A stretch of 9,543 bases of DNA from Actinomycetota bacterium (GTDB lineage: Bacteria > Actinomycetota > UBA4738). The translations under genes were made by a program, and so were the position numbers. The notes beneath the pieces were generated by a model. It ran no database searches, was not told the DNA's origin, and saw only the letters and a program-made list of their open reading frames with translations. The stretch is from positions 1 to 9,543 of the forward strand of contig JACDEY010000021.1 of assembly GCA_013816105.1 (NCBI GenBank), given 5' to 3'. Below, piece after piece: positions 1 to 6,769 of this stretch (positions within the stretch are counted from its first letter, which is position 1; each line of letters opens with the position of its first letter).

Positions 1-151
1 CCTTCAGGTAGCCCTGCAGCACGGCAATGTCGAACGGGTTCAGCCCCGCGGCAGCGACCCTGATCCGCACCTGTCCTTCGGCCGGCTCGGGAACGGGAAC
101 CTCCTGCACCGAGCCCGATCGCCCGAGCTCCTCGATGGCGAAAGCCTTCAT
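1..151 (-). CDS. MDR-family (quinone oxidoreductase-like) oxidoreductase, N-terminal part
   Basis: The gene is cut by the left window edge; only the first 50 codons are visible, reading leftward from ATG at 151-149. The peptide starts MKAFAIEELGRSGSVQEV and continues through a VPEPAEGQVRIRVAAAGLNPFD stretch at about residues 20-41, ending in VLQGYLK. This is the usual N-terminus of medium-chain dehydrogenase/reductases: the first strand, a P-x-P-x-x-G-x-V-x-I/V-x-V segment, then G-x-N-x-x-D. The Asn-Pro-x-Asp form, without a zinc-binding Cys at that position, points to the zinc-independent NADPH:quinone reductase type. An AGGAGG ribosome site at 165-160, 8 nt before the ATG, fixes the start. 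It follows the tmRNA on the same strand, 145 nt downstream, and probably has no functional link to it. Substrate cannot be told. The family call is solid; the subtype is tentative because the Rossmann domain lies outside. Confidence 0.85.
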   Translation of the reverse strand, partial: MKAFAIEELGRSGSVQEVPVPEPAEGQVRIRVAAAGLNPFDIAVLQGYLK

Positions 152-296
152 CTCCACACCCTCCTGTCTCTGGGGCACGACTGCGGCGTGCCGGGCGCAT
201 GGGTCGAAGCCCTTCTCCTACATCGTTCAAACGGCGCCGATGCCGGCACGAAGACGTAGTTGGCATGGCTCAGAAGAGCCGAGAGCCGATTCAAAG

Positions 297-643
297 TGGA
301 GGTGGCGGGACTCGAACCCGCGTCCCTGAGCGACCCTCTGGGTCTTCTACGGGCGTAGCCAGTGGTGAAGTCTCGCCACGGGGCTCCCACCGGCGGAGGA
401 CCTCGTGACCAGCCCGGGTAAGGTTTCCGGCGGCGGCCCCCGGGCGGAGCCACCTCCGTGAGTCTGCTCGCGACGTCCGATCCGCGGGCGCAGACACCCC
501 GCGGGGGACGGCTACCTAACTAATTAGGCAGCGAGCGCCATGTTGTCGGCACTTGTTTCTGATCCGGCTTTTAACGAGGCATCCGGAACCTCGGCCCGCT
601 TCCCCCAGATGATCCACACCCAGGTCGAAGCCATTTCACCCCC
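297..643 (-). ncRNA. ssrA: transfer-messenger RNA (tmRNA), one-piece
   Basis: tmRNA rescues stalled ribosomes: it enters as alanyl-tRNA and then serves as template for a degradation tag. The 5' end (643 leftward) reads GGGGGTGAAATGGCTTCGAC, the usual tmRNA start. The 3' end carries a T arm, GCGGGTTCGAGTCCCGC, and CACCTCC that pairs with GGGGGTG to give a 7-bp acceptor stem including one G-U pair. The discriminator A is at 297. The next genomic bases are CTT, so the CCA tail is not encoded and must be added enzymatically. A pseudoknot (PK1) can be drawn at 563-593: CGAGG 593-589 pairs with CCTCG 579-575, and TCCGG 587-583 pairs with CCGGA 567-563. It ends 12 nt before the resume codon at 550-548, as in known tmRNAs. 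The length of 347 nt is normal. The gene lies just downstream of smpB, its protein partner. Confidence 0.96.
524..550 (-). other. ssrA: tmRNA tag-peptide reading frame (ADNMALAA)
   Basis: This is the mRNA-like part of the tmRNA. The resume codon is GCC at 550-548, preceded by AAACAAGT. As I recall the Mycobacterium tuberculosis tmRNA, it has AAATAAGC before its GCC resume codon, so the two line up. The frame encodes A-D-N-M-A-L-A-A and stops at TAA (526-524). With the alanine brought by the charged tmRNA the added tag would be AADNMALAA. The ALAA end is the classic signal for ClpXP-type proteases. Eight encoded residues is short; E. coli encodes ten and M. tuberculosis twelve. Confidence 0.9.
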
Positions 644-665
644 GTATGCAGTTGTCAGTCCCTCC

Positions 666-671
666 AGTATA
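666..671 (-). promoter_or_regulatory. possible -10 box of an ssrA promoter
   Basis: In the 119-nt gap between smpB and the tmRNA, the minus strand has TATACT (5 of 6 matches to TATAAT). It ends 22 nt before the mature tmRNA 5' end at 643. Transcription starting 6-8 nt downstream would give a leader of about 15 nt, removable by RNase P as for other tmRNAs. No good -35 box is seen 16-18 nt upstream, so this is tentative. Read-through from smpB is the alternative. Nothing else is recognised in the gap. Confidence 0.4.
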
Positions 672-762
672 CGGTCGGGCGAGCCGGGTCCGAGTTGTCG
701 ATGACGGCGTCCGCCGCCTCTGTGGGCCGAACCGCTCAACCGGATCATCCGCTGGTAGGCGA

Positions 763-1260
763 CTACCGGCGATGGGCGCTCCTGTCGGCGAAGGACCGTT
801 CCATCTCCCGGCGATGCTCGCGCTCGGCGAGTGCCTGCCGCTTCTCGAACTGGCGTTTCCCCCGCCCCAGGCCGAGCTCCATCTTCGCCAGGCCCCTCGT
901 GAAGTAGATCTTCAGGGGGATGAGCGTCAGCCCTCGCTCGGCGGTCTTTCCGACGAGCCGCCGGATCTCCTCCCTGTGTAACAGCAGCTTGCGCGAACGC
1001 TTCGACTGGTGGCGGCGAACGTCCCCCATCTCGTAGGGGGGGATGTGCATGTTCTCGATCCACACGGCGTTGCCGTCCACACGCGCGTAAGCGTCGCCGA
1101 GCACCGCCCGCCCCTCACGGAGCGACTTCACCTCGTCGCCGGTCAGGACCATGCCGACCTCGAAGCTCTCCTCGATGATGAAGTCGTGGCGGGCGCGGCG
1201 GTTCGTTGCGACTGTCCGGTCGGAGGACCGCGACTCGCCGGCCAACTGGTGGCTCGGCAC
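763..1260 (-). CDS. smpB: SmpB, tmRNA-binding protein
   Basis: SmpB binds the tRNA-like domain of tmRNA and takes it to stalled ribosomes, its C-terminal tail acting in the empty mRNA channel. The 165-residue product has the family's landmarks in order: TVATNRRARHDF at about 16-27, LTGDEVKSLREGR at 39-51, the HIPPYE motif at about 72-77, KLLLHREEI at about 91-99, GLTLIPLKIYF at about 110-120, and GKRQFEKRQALAERE followed by a basic tail at the end. Length is typical (about 150-165). The frame stays open upstream into ftsX; I chose GTG at 1260-1258 because it is the first good start after the ftsX stop, leaving a 10-nt gap. No strong ribosome site is visible, so translation may be coupled to ftsX. 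It ends in TAG. It is last in the ftsE-ftsX-smpB run, with ssrA 119 nt beyond. Identity is firm; the exact start is less so. Confidence 0.96.
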   Translation of the reverse strand: MPSHQLAGESRSSDRTVATNRRARHDFIIEESFEVGMVLTGDEVKSLREGRAVLGDAYARVDGNAVWIENMHIPPYEMGDVRRHQSKRSRKLLLHREEIRRLVGKTAERGLTLIPLKIYFTRGLAKMELGLGRGKRQFEKRQALAEREHRREMERSFADRSAHRR

Positions 1261-1270
1261 CGATGCCGGC

Positions 1271-2149
1271 CTAGACCTCGAGGAAGCGGCGCATGGCAAC
1301 GAGGCTCGCGATCACCGATACGACCGCGCCGATCAGGAGCAGCCACGGCACGACCCCCGTCACCGCCTCCGAGCCGATCAGCGGCAGGAACTGCAACTGC
1401 GCCCGGATCCCGTCGATGAACACGCCCTTCAGGATGAACAGCGCCAGGATCGCCGCACCCGCGCCCAGGAGCCCCTCCAGCACCCCCTCGATGAGGAACG
1501 GGATGCGGATGAACCAGTTGGTGGCGCCCACCAGGCGCATGATTCCGATCTCCTTGCGCCGGTTGAACACGGCGATCCGAACGGTGTTGCCGATCAGGAC
1601 GGCCGCGGCGATGAGCATTACGATCGCCAGGGCGAAGACGCCCCAGCGGAACACGCGCGTCACGGCGAACAGCCGTTCAAGGAACTCGCTGTGGTCCACA
1701 ATGTTGTCGATCCCCGGCTGACCGGCGAGCCGGGCCTCGACCACCGCGAACTGTTCGGGGTTCTCCAGCCGAACCCGGAAGGATGCGGGCAGGGCGTCCG
1801 GTGAGGTGTTGTTCACGAGGTCGGGCTGGTCCTCGAAGATGACCTTGAACCGGTCGTAGGCGGCGTCCTTGGACTCGTAGCGAACGATCGAGACCTCGGG
1901 CATACGGAGGAGGATCGTGTTGAGCTCCCGCTGCTGCGAGGGACTCACATCGTCGCGGAGGTAGACGGACACGTCGACGTTGGCGGTGGCCTGCTCGACC
2001 ATGATGTTCGTCTGCTGGCGCACGAGCAGGGCGCCGCCCAGCAGGAAGAGGGCGATGAACGCGGTGGAAACCGTGGCGAACGCCAGCAGGCCGTTGCGCC
2101 GCAACCCGTTCACGGTCTCGCGGAAGAAGTAGTCGAACCTAGGCGCCAT
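1271..2149 (-). CDS. ftsX: FtsX, cell-division ABC transporter-like membrane subunit
   Basis: FtsX is the membrane partner of FtsE. The pair sits at the division site and turns ATP hydrolysis into activation of peptidoglycan hydrolases outside the cell. The 292-residue product has the FtsX plan: a short cytoplasmic N-terminus, TM1 at about 21-43, an extracellular domain at about 44-165 (with [12 protein letters not shown] and the later [12 protein letters not shown]), then TM2 at about 169-191, TM3 at about 218-240 and TM4 at about 267-286. Between TM2 and TM3 lies [20 protein letters not shown], the conserved segment that contacts FtsE. ATG at 2149-2147 (MAPRFDYFF) is preferred over an in-frame GTG nine codons upstream because it gives the usual short N-terminus; it overlaps the end of ftsE by 11 nt, implying translational coupling. 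It ends in TAG, 10 nt before smpB. In other actinobacteria the extracellular loop binds a NlpC/P60-type hydrolase; no such gene is in view. Confidence 0.95.
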   Translation of the reverse strand: MAPRFDYFFRETVNGLRRNGLLAFATVSTAFIALFLLGGALLVRQQTNIMVEQATANVDVSVYLRDDVSPSQQRELNTILLRMPEVSIVRYESKDAAYDRFKVIFEDQPDLVNNTSPDALPASFRVRLENPEQFAVVEARLAGQPGIDNIVDHSEFLERLFAVTRVFRWGVFALAIVMLIAAAVLIGNTVRIAVFNRRKEIGIMRLVGATNWFIRIPFLIEGVLEGLLGAGAAILALFILKGVFIDGIRAQLQFLPLIGSEAVTGVVPWLLLIGAVVSVIASLVAMRRFLEV

Positions 2150-2825
2150 ATCCGTACACCCCGCGAGCCTGGTCACGAACGACGTGACCCTCGTCCAGCT
2201 CGATCACCCGACGCCGCATGGCGTCGACGATGGCGTTGTCGTGGGTCGCCATGATGACGGTGGTTCCCGTACGGTTGATCCGGTCCAACAGCCTCATGAT
2301 GCCGACCGACGTGGAGGGATCCAGGTTCCCCGTGGGCTCGTCGGCCAGCAGGATGAGCGGCCGGTTGACGAACGCCCGGGCGATGGACACCCGCTGCTGC
2401 TCGCCGCCCGAGAGCTGATCGGGGTAGCTCTTCAGCTTGTCACCGAGCCCGACGAGCTGGAGGATCTGCGGCACCCTGGAGTCGACGACGTGCCGGGGCT
2501 TGCCGATAACCTCCAGGGCGAAGGCCACGTTGTCGAACACGGTACGGTCGGGAAGCAGCTTGAAGTCCTGGAAGACCGTTCCGATGTTCCTGCGGAGGAA
2601 GGGCGTCTTCCAGGGCGACATCTTGTTGATGTTCTTGCCGGCCACGAATATCTCGCCCTTCGTGGGCTCCTCCTCCCGGAGTACCAGGCGAATGAAGGTG
2701 GACTTCCCCGAGCCAGATGGGCCAACGATGAAGACGAACTCGCCCTTGACGATGTCGACCGACACATCCTCGAGGGCGGGATGCGAACCATCGTAGACCT
2801 TGGAGACGTTCTCGGTTCGAATCAC
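2139..2825 (-). CDS. ftsE: FtsE, cell-division ATP-binding protein
   Basis: FtsE is the cytoplasmic ATPase of the FtsEX complex. The 228-residue product has every ABC ATPase motif in place: Walker A GPSGSGKS at 35-42, Q-loop Gln85 in [14 protein letters not shown], signature LSGGEQ at 137-142, Walker B LILLADEP at 156-163, D-loop NLD at 166-168 and switch His194 in ATHD. The F-Q-D-F-K-L-L segment and the start [12 protein letters not shown] are characteristic of FtsE among ABC proteins, and the length is normal. The start is GTG at 2825-2823; no strong Shine-Dalgarno sequence is seen. It ends in TAG and overlaps ftsX by 11 nt. In related genomes ftsE often follows prfB directly; here two opposite-strand genes lie between, so ftsE must have its own promoter in the gap 2826-2954. 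Confidence 0.97.
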   Translation of the reverse strand: MIRTENVSKVYDGSHPALEDVSVDIVKGEFVFIVGPSGSGKSTFIRLVLREEEPTKGEIFVAGKNINKMSPWKTPFLRRNIGTVFQDFKLLPDRTVFDNVAFALEVIGKPRHVVDSRVPQILQLVGLGDKLKSYPDQLSGGEQQRVSIARAFVNRPLILLADEPTGNLDPSTSVGIMRLLDRINRTGTTVIMATHDNAIVDAMRRRVIELDEGHVVRDQARGVYGYGA

Positions 2826-2870
2826 GCTTCGACCTGAGATCGAGAGAAGGGGGCGGCTTGAAGTCCAATC

Positions 2871-2876
2871 AGCCTA
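2871..2876 (-). promoter_or_regulatory. possible -10 box of the ftsE operon promoter
   Basis: The minus strand reads TAGGCT here, a common actinobacterial-style -10 form, with TTTCGA (3 of 6 matches to TTGACA) 17 nt upstream. A start about 7 nt downstream would give a leader of about 40 nt before the ftsE GTG at 2825. The argument rests mainly on position: the 129-nt divergent gap must hold the ftsE promoter. The match itself is modest. Confidence 0.4.
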
Positions 2877-2929
2877 GCAAAGCCATCCGTCCCTCGAAAC
2901 GACCTCGCCACCGCGCCGACTGCGTTCGC

Positions 2930-2935
2930 TAGAAT
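2930..2935 (+). promoter_or_regulatory. possible -10 box for the glycosyltransferase operon
   Basis: The plus strand reads TAGAAT (5 of 6 matches to TATAAT), 19 nt before the ATG at 2955. Transcription from about 2942 would give a very short leader, starting at or only just upstream of the ribosome site. I see no convincing -35 box at 16-18 nt. It lies back to back with the candidate ftsE promoter about 55 nt away. Confidence 0.4.
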
Positions 2936-2942
2936 CCCGGCC

Positions 2943-2948
2943 GAGGAG
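2943..2948 (+). promoter_or_regulatory. ribosome binding site of the GT2-methyltransferase gene
   Basis: GAGGAG, 6 nt before the ATG at 2955, is a clear Shine-Dalgarno sequence and settles the start of this gene. It contrasts with the next gene (4292), which has none. Confidence 0.75.
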
Positions 2949-2954
2949 CGACCA

Positions 2955-4280
2955 ATGCCGCAATCCGTGCCCACCGAGCCCGAGCTGTCCGTCGTCATTC
3001 CCGTGTGGGAGGACGAGCACAGCCTTGGGCGCCTGCTACCCCGGCTCTCGAGGGTCCTCGCGTCCACGGTAACGGGCCCCACGGAGATCGTCGTGGCGCT
3101 ACCCGACAGCGAGCCCGTCGCGGCGCTCGTCGAGCAAGCGGGGGCGCGCGTCGTCACCGTCGCGGAGCCGGGCTACGGCCGGGCGCTGAACGCCGGGCTC
3201 GCGGCGGCCCGAGGGCGCTGGGTGGTGACGATGGACGCGGACTTCTCCCACCATCCGGAGTTCATCCGAACGCTCTGGCTGCGGCGGCGAAGCGCCGAGG
3301 TGCTCATCGCTTCTCGCTACGTCCCGGGAGCGTACGCGGCCATGCCCCTTTCCAGGCGGCTCGCCAGCCGGGCGCTGAACCGCGTCTACCGCACCGCACT
3401 CGCCCTGCCGCACCGCGACCTCTCGAGCGGGTTCCGGATGTATCAGCGGCGCGTGCTCCAGGACATCGGGCCTGTGGATGCCACCGGGCTGGACGCGTTG
3501 CAGGAGATCATCGTCCGGGCGTTCAGTCAGGGGTGGAAGATCCAGGAGGTCCCACTGTTCTACCGGGCGCCGCGGCCGTGGACGGGTGGGCGGCTGGCGG
3601 AGCTGTCGGCCGGCTACCTGGGCACCATCGGGCGGCTGCTGGCGCTCCGGAACTCAGTCAAGGCGGCCGACTACGACCACCGCGCGTTCGACTCCTGGAT
3701 CCCCCTCCAGCGCTACTGGCAGCGCGCGCGGTTCCGGGTCATCCGCGGCATGGTCGACGGGTCGCAGCGCATCCTAGACATCGGCTGCGGCTCGAGTCGG
3801 ATCCTTCAGAGTCTGCCGCAAGCGGTCGGGCTGGACATGCAGATCCGCAAGCTTCGGTGGCTAAGGTCCCCCGGACGGGCGCTCGTGCAGGGATCGCTCT
3901 CCCGCCTCCCGTTCGAGGACGAGACCTTCGACGCCGTGATCTGTTCGGAGGTCATCGAGCACATCGCCCGCTCGGAGGTCGACCTCACGGACATGGTCCG
4001 GGTGCTCTCCCCCGGCGGAATGCTGGTACTCGGGACACCCGACTACGGGCGATGGACCTGGCGCGCGCTCGAAGGGCTCTACAAGAAGGTCTTTCCCCAG
4101 GGGTACGCCACGGAGCACATAAACCCATACACGCGAGCCGAGCTCCGGCGGATCATCGAGGGCCTCGGGCTCGCCGTGCTCGACGTGCAGTACGTAGGCG
4201 CCTCGGAGATGATCTTCAAGGCCTACAAGCCGGCGGACGCCCGGGCGCCGCGGGCGATGCTTCGGATCGCCGGCACGTAG
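2955..4280 (+). CDS. Bifunctional glycosyltransferase family 2 / SAM-dependent methyltransferase
   Basis: The 441-residue protein joins two enzymes. The N-terminal half (about 9-235) is a GT-A fold family-2 glycosyltransferase: LSVVIPVWEDEHSL at 11-24, PGYGRALNAGLAAARG at 72-87, the metal- and nucleotide-binding DAD at 94-96 in MDADFSHHPE, and DLSSGFRMY at 155-163. The DADxSH and SSGFR forms match the DPM1/polyprenyl-phosphate-mannosyltransferase branch, so it may load a sugar from a nucleotide donor onto a polyprenyl phosphate. The C-terminal half (about 250-425) is a class I methyltransferase: RILDIGCGSSRIL at 272-284 (SAM loop), Asp294 ending the second strand, FDAVICSEVIEHI at 325-337 and RVLSPGGMLVLGTPDY at 349-364. 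No membrane segment is evident, so it is probably cytoplasmic or peripheral. It starts divergently from ftsE and lies 11 nt before the YfhO-like gene, likely one operon. Substrates of both halves are unknown. Confidence 0.9.
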   Translation: MPQSVPTEPELSVVIPVWEDEHSLGRLLPRLSRVLASTVTGPTEIVVALPDSEPVAALVEQAGARVVTVAEPGYGRALNAGLAAARGRWVVTMDADFSHHPEFIRTLWLRRRSAEVLIASRYVPGAYAAMPLSRRLASRALNRVYRTALALPHRDLSSGFRMYQRRVLQDIGPVDATGLDALQEIIVRAFSQGWKIQEVPLFYRAPRPWTGGRLAELSAGYLGTIGRLLALRNSVKAADYDHRAFDSWIPLQRYWQRARFRVIRGMVDGSQRILDIGCGSSRILQSLPQAVGLDMQIRKLRWLRSPGRALVQGSLSRLPFEDETFDAVICSEVIEHIARSEVDLTDMVRVLSPGGMLVLGTPDYGRWTWRALEGLYKKVFPQGYATEHINPYTRAELRRIIEGLGLAVLDVQYVGASEMIFKAYKPADARAPRAMLRIAGT

Positions 4281-4291
4281 CCTCTCCTCCC

Positions 4292-6769
4292 ATGACGATC
4301 GAACGGCGGGAGCCCCCGCCCGAGACGTCGGCGGACGACTCCACCGGCCGGCGGAAGGCCCGCCCCTCCCTGGAGGGCTTCGCGGGACCGCTGCTGATCG
4401 TCGCGGCCGTCCTGGTCGTGATGAATCGCTTCTGGCTCGACCCGAAGCTCACGAACCAGCAGGTGGACCTCCTCTCCTTCTGGCTTCCCCGGTATTGCTT
4501 CCTCGGAGAGTCCCTCGCGAATGGGCACATTCCGACGTGGTTGCCGCACCAGTTCGGTGGCGTGCCATTCGCCTCCGACCCGCAGTCGGCGTGGCTGTAC
4601 CTGCCGGCCATGGCGCTGTTCGCACTCACCTCGTGCGCGCGGGCCATCGGCCTGCTTATCGTGCTGAACCCGATCCTCGCGGGCCTCGGCCTCTACTTGT
4701 TCTTCCGCGCCGAGGGCCTGGGGCGCGTCGCGTCCACGGCCGGAGGGCTCACCCTCTCGCTCGCGATGACCGGGGCTTCCGTCGTGCTCTCCCTGCCCTT
4801 CGCCGGATTCCTGGCGTGGACATCCGTCGCACTCGCAGGGGCGGCGCACTACCTCCGAAGCCGGACCACGCTGGGGTTCCTGGGATGGGGCGGGGTCACG
4901 GCCCTCGCCTGGTCGCAGGTCGCGGGGGCACACCTGACCCACGGGCTGCTCATGGCGACCTTCATCCTCGGCCTGTACGTCACCGTTCGGCTCCTCCGCC
5001 AGATCCGCGCCGGGGAACGGCGCCTCGCCGCGGCGGCCCTTCTCGCGGGCGCCCTCTTCGTGGCGCTTCCCATCCTCTCGGCGGCCGTGCTCGTCCCCCG
5101 CCTGGCTCTTCTCCCCCGGACGTCGATCGGTCAGGGCTACGAGGAGCTGGCCCGGCTCGCGACCGCGCTCTCCGGCACGCCCAACGACCCCCCCTTCGCC
5201 CAGCGGGGGGTCGAGGCCTGGTGGGCCACGTCGTTCGCACGCGCCCCGGGTGGCTACGTCGGCGCCCTCGCGATCCTGCTCATGCCCTCGGCCCTCGCCT
5301 CGCGGAGATGGCGGGCCCCGGCTCTGGCCTTCGCGTCTGTGGGGCTCCTCGCGTACCTGCTCAACCTGGAGGCCATCGTCCTCGCCAGGCCCATCCGTGA
5401 CTTCGCCCTCGACGTCGGGTTCGGTGAGCTGTGGCTTCGTTCTCCGGTCCGGTTTCGCTATCCGCTGCTCATCGTCTTCGCCGCGATGGCCGCCTACGGC
5501 CTGCAGGCATGGGTGGACCGCAGTCACCCGCACTGGAGGGGAGCGTCCATCGGGTTGCTCTGGCTTCTCCCGGCCGTGCTCCTGTTCGTCCTTCTCCCGC
5601 TGGCGGCCGGGAGCCGGCCCGCGCAGTACGGCATCTTCGCGCTCGCGTCCGTGTGCGCCCTCCCGCTCCTGTTGGTCCTGGCGCGAGGGCGGGCGTGGGC
5701 GGGAGCCGGGTTGGTGGCCCTCCTGACCGTGGAGCTGGTCACCACCGGGTTGATCGTGCAGACGAGCAGACCCTCGAAGGCGGCCCCCAACCGCCTGGAG
5801 GAGGCGTCGTCGGAGACCGCGGAGAGCTCGGCGTTCGCGAAGTTCCGCAGCCCTTTCATCGACCCCGATGACTATCTGACGCCCGGTCCCATCGGCCGGG
5901 CGATGCTCGAGAACGCCGGGAGCTACGGCCGGTACCTCTCCTTCTACCCGGGCCTGACGGCCGGGATCGAACGCGGATTCCTCACGCGGCAGGGAGCGGC
6001 CGACTGGGCCCACCACGAGAATGGTAGATCGATACTGCTGGGACTCGACGAGGTGCTCGGCTACTCGCCCGTCCAGATCGACCGCTACTGGAGGCTCGTC
6101 AGGCGCGTCGACGAGACCCCGATCTACTACAACTCGGCGAGCTTCGAGACGCTGCATCCGCCAATGCTTCGGCTCTTCGGCGTCGAATGGGTGATCCGCC
6201 CGGCCACGGCGGAGCCCCCGCCCGGCGCCTCGCGAGTCGCCACGGAGGAACGCTACGCGCTATACCGTCTCGCGCATCCGCAGCCCAGGGCGTCGATGGT
6301 GTTCCTGACTGAGGTGGCTGGCTCCCCCACCGAGGCCCTGGACCTCGTTCTGCGACCGACCTTCGATCCGGCGAGGACCGCCATCGTCGAGGGAGGGCCG
6401 CCCCTGCCGACTCCCGATGGGCCGGCGGCGCCGAGGGGCTCCGCCGATTACCGCGAGGCCCACCCCGAGGACGTTCGGATCCGGACCACCGCGACCGCGC
6501 CGGGCCTGCTCGTCGTCCGCAACGTCTTCGACGAGAACTGGCGGGCGACGGTGGACGGACGCCCGGTGGCGGTCGAGCGGGTCGACTACCTCCTTCAGGG
6601 TGTGCGTGTGCCTCCCGGCGGGCACGAGGTCAGGCTCACCTACCGGGACACCGCGATCGGGCTCGGGTTGGCCATCTCGGTGGGGGCGTGGGTCGTCGCG
6701 CTCGCCGCCATGGCGTGGCTGTGGGCCCGAAGGCGCCGGGTGCGCCGTGGCCAGAACGCCGCGGATTAG
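4292..6769 (+). CDS. YfhO-like polytopic membrane protein (GT-C type glycosyltransferase candidate)
   Basis: The 825-residue product resembles the bacterial YfhO family (about 800-900 residues). After a charged N-terminus (1-28) comes TM1 at about 30-48. Next is the family's first outer loop: NQQVDLLSFWLPR at 55-67, with Asp59 as possible catalytic residue, GHIPTWLPHQFGG at 78-90 and the DPQSAWLYLP segment at 96-105. About ten more hydrophobic segments follow. A large extracytoplasmic part from about residue 500 ends in ENWRATVDGRPV at 748-759 and VPPGGHEVRLTYR at about 773-785, the hallmark YfhO C-terminus, then a last TM at about 789-811 and a basic tail. In Bacillus, YfhO works with a GT2 enzyme (CsbB) to glycosylate lipoteichoic acid; here the upstream GT2 fusion could play the CsbB part, by inference. 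ATG at 4292 has no Shine-Dalgarno sequence; the 11-nt gap suggests coupling. TAG at 6767-6769 touches the prfB stop. The frame stays open to 3005 by chance. Confidence 0.85.
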   Translation: MTIERREPPPETSADDSTGRRKARPSLEGFAGPLLIVAAVLVVMNRFWLDPKLTNQQVDLLSFWLPRYCFLGESLANGHIPTWLPHQFGGVPFASDPQSAWLYLPAMALFALTSCARAIGLLIVLNPILAGLGLYLFFRAEGLGRVASTAGGLTLSLAMTGASVVLSLPFAGFLAWTSVALAGAAHYLRSRTTLGFLGWGGVTALAWSQVAGAHLTHGLLMATFILGLYVTVRLLRQIRAGERRLAAAALLAGALFVALPILSAAVLVPRLALLPRTSIGQGYEELARLATALSGTPNDPPFAQRGVEAWWATSFARAPGGYVGALAILLMPSALASRRWRAPALAFASVGLLAYLLNLEAIVLARPIRDFALDVGFGELWLRSPVRFRYPLLIVFAAMAAYGLQAWVDRSHPHWRGASIGLLWLLPAVLLFVLLPLAAGSRPAQYGIFALASVCALPLLLVLARGRAWAGAGLVALLTVELVTTGLIVQTSRPSKAAPNRLEEASSETAESSAFAKFRSPFIDPDDYLTPGPIGRAMLENAGSYGRYLSFYPGLTAGIERGFLTRQGAADWAHHENGRSILLGLDEVLGYSPVQIDRYWRLVRRVDETPIYYNSASFETLHPPMLRLFGVEWVIRPATAEPPPGASRVATEERYALYRLAHPQPRASMVFLTEVAGSPTEALDLVLRPTFDPARTAIVEGGPPLPTPDGPAAPRGSADYREAHPEDVRIRTTATAPGLLVVRNVFDENWRATVDGRPVAVERVDYLLQGVRVPPGGHEVRLTYRDTAIGLGLAISVGAWVVALAAMAWLWARRRRVRRGQNAAD

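Noticed and set aside
267..280. Hairpin GGCTC-TTCT-GAGCC (minus strand) as a terminator after tmRNA
   Set aside because: The stem is only 5 bp and no T run follows, so it cannot be called a Rho-independent terminator. Nothing else was recognised between 152 and 296 apart from the ribosome site at 160-165.
754..767. Hairpin GGTAG-TCGC-CTACC at the smpB stop codon
   Set aside because: A 5-bp stem without a T tract; probably chance, and too weak to claim as a terminator between smpB and ssrA.
524..1063. Minus-strand open frame of 179 codons ending in SADNMALAA
   Set aside because: Its last codons are the tmRNA tag frame, but the rest runs through the structured tmRNA 5' part and antiframe smpB sequence. 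The match is a by-product of the tag frame staying open upstream.
1261..1299. Upstream extension of smpB to TTG 1299
   Set aside because: It would overlap ftsX by 29 nt and add 13 residues not expected in SmpB; GTG 1260, just after the ftsX stop, is simpler.
3005..4291. Plus-strand frame open from 3005 into the YfhO-like gene, which would make one 1254-residue protein
   Set aside because: The part before 4292 overlaps the well-supported GT2-methyltransferase gene in another frame and translates to Arg/Ala/Gly-rich sequence without family motifs. The true protein starts at ATG 4292 with a normal YfhO N-terminus.
4223..6157. Minus-strand open frame of 644 codons opposite the YfhO-like gene
   Set aside because: Its Arg/Gly/Glu/Pro-rich translation has no recognisable domain, it lies wholly antisense to a gene with clear family motifs, and long antisense frames are expected in high-GC DNA.
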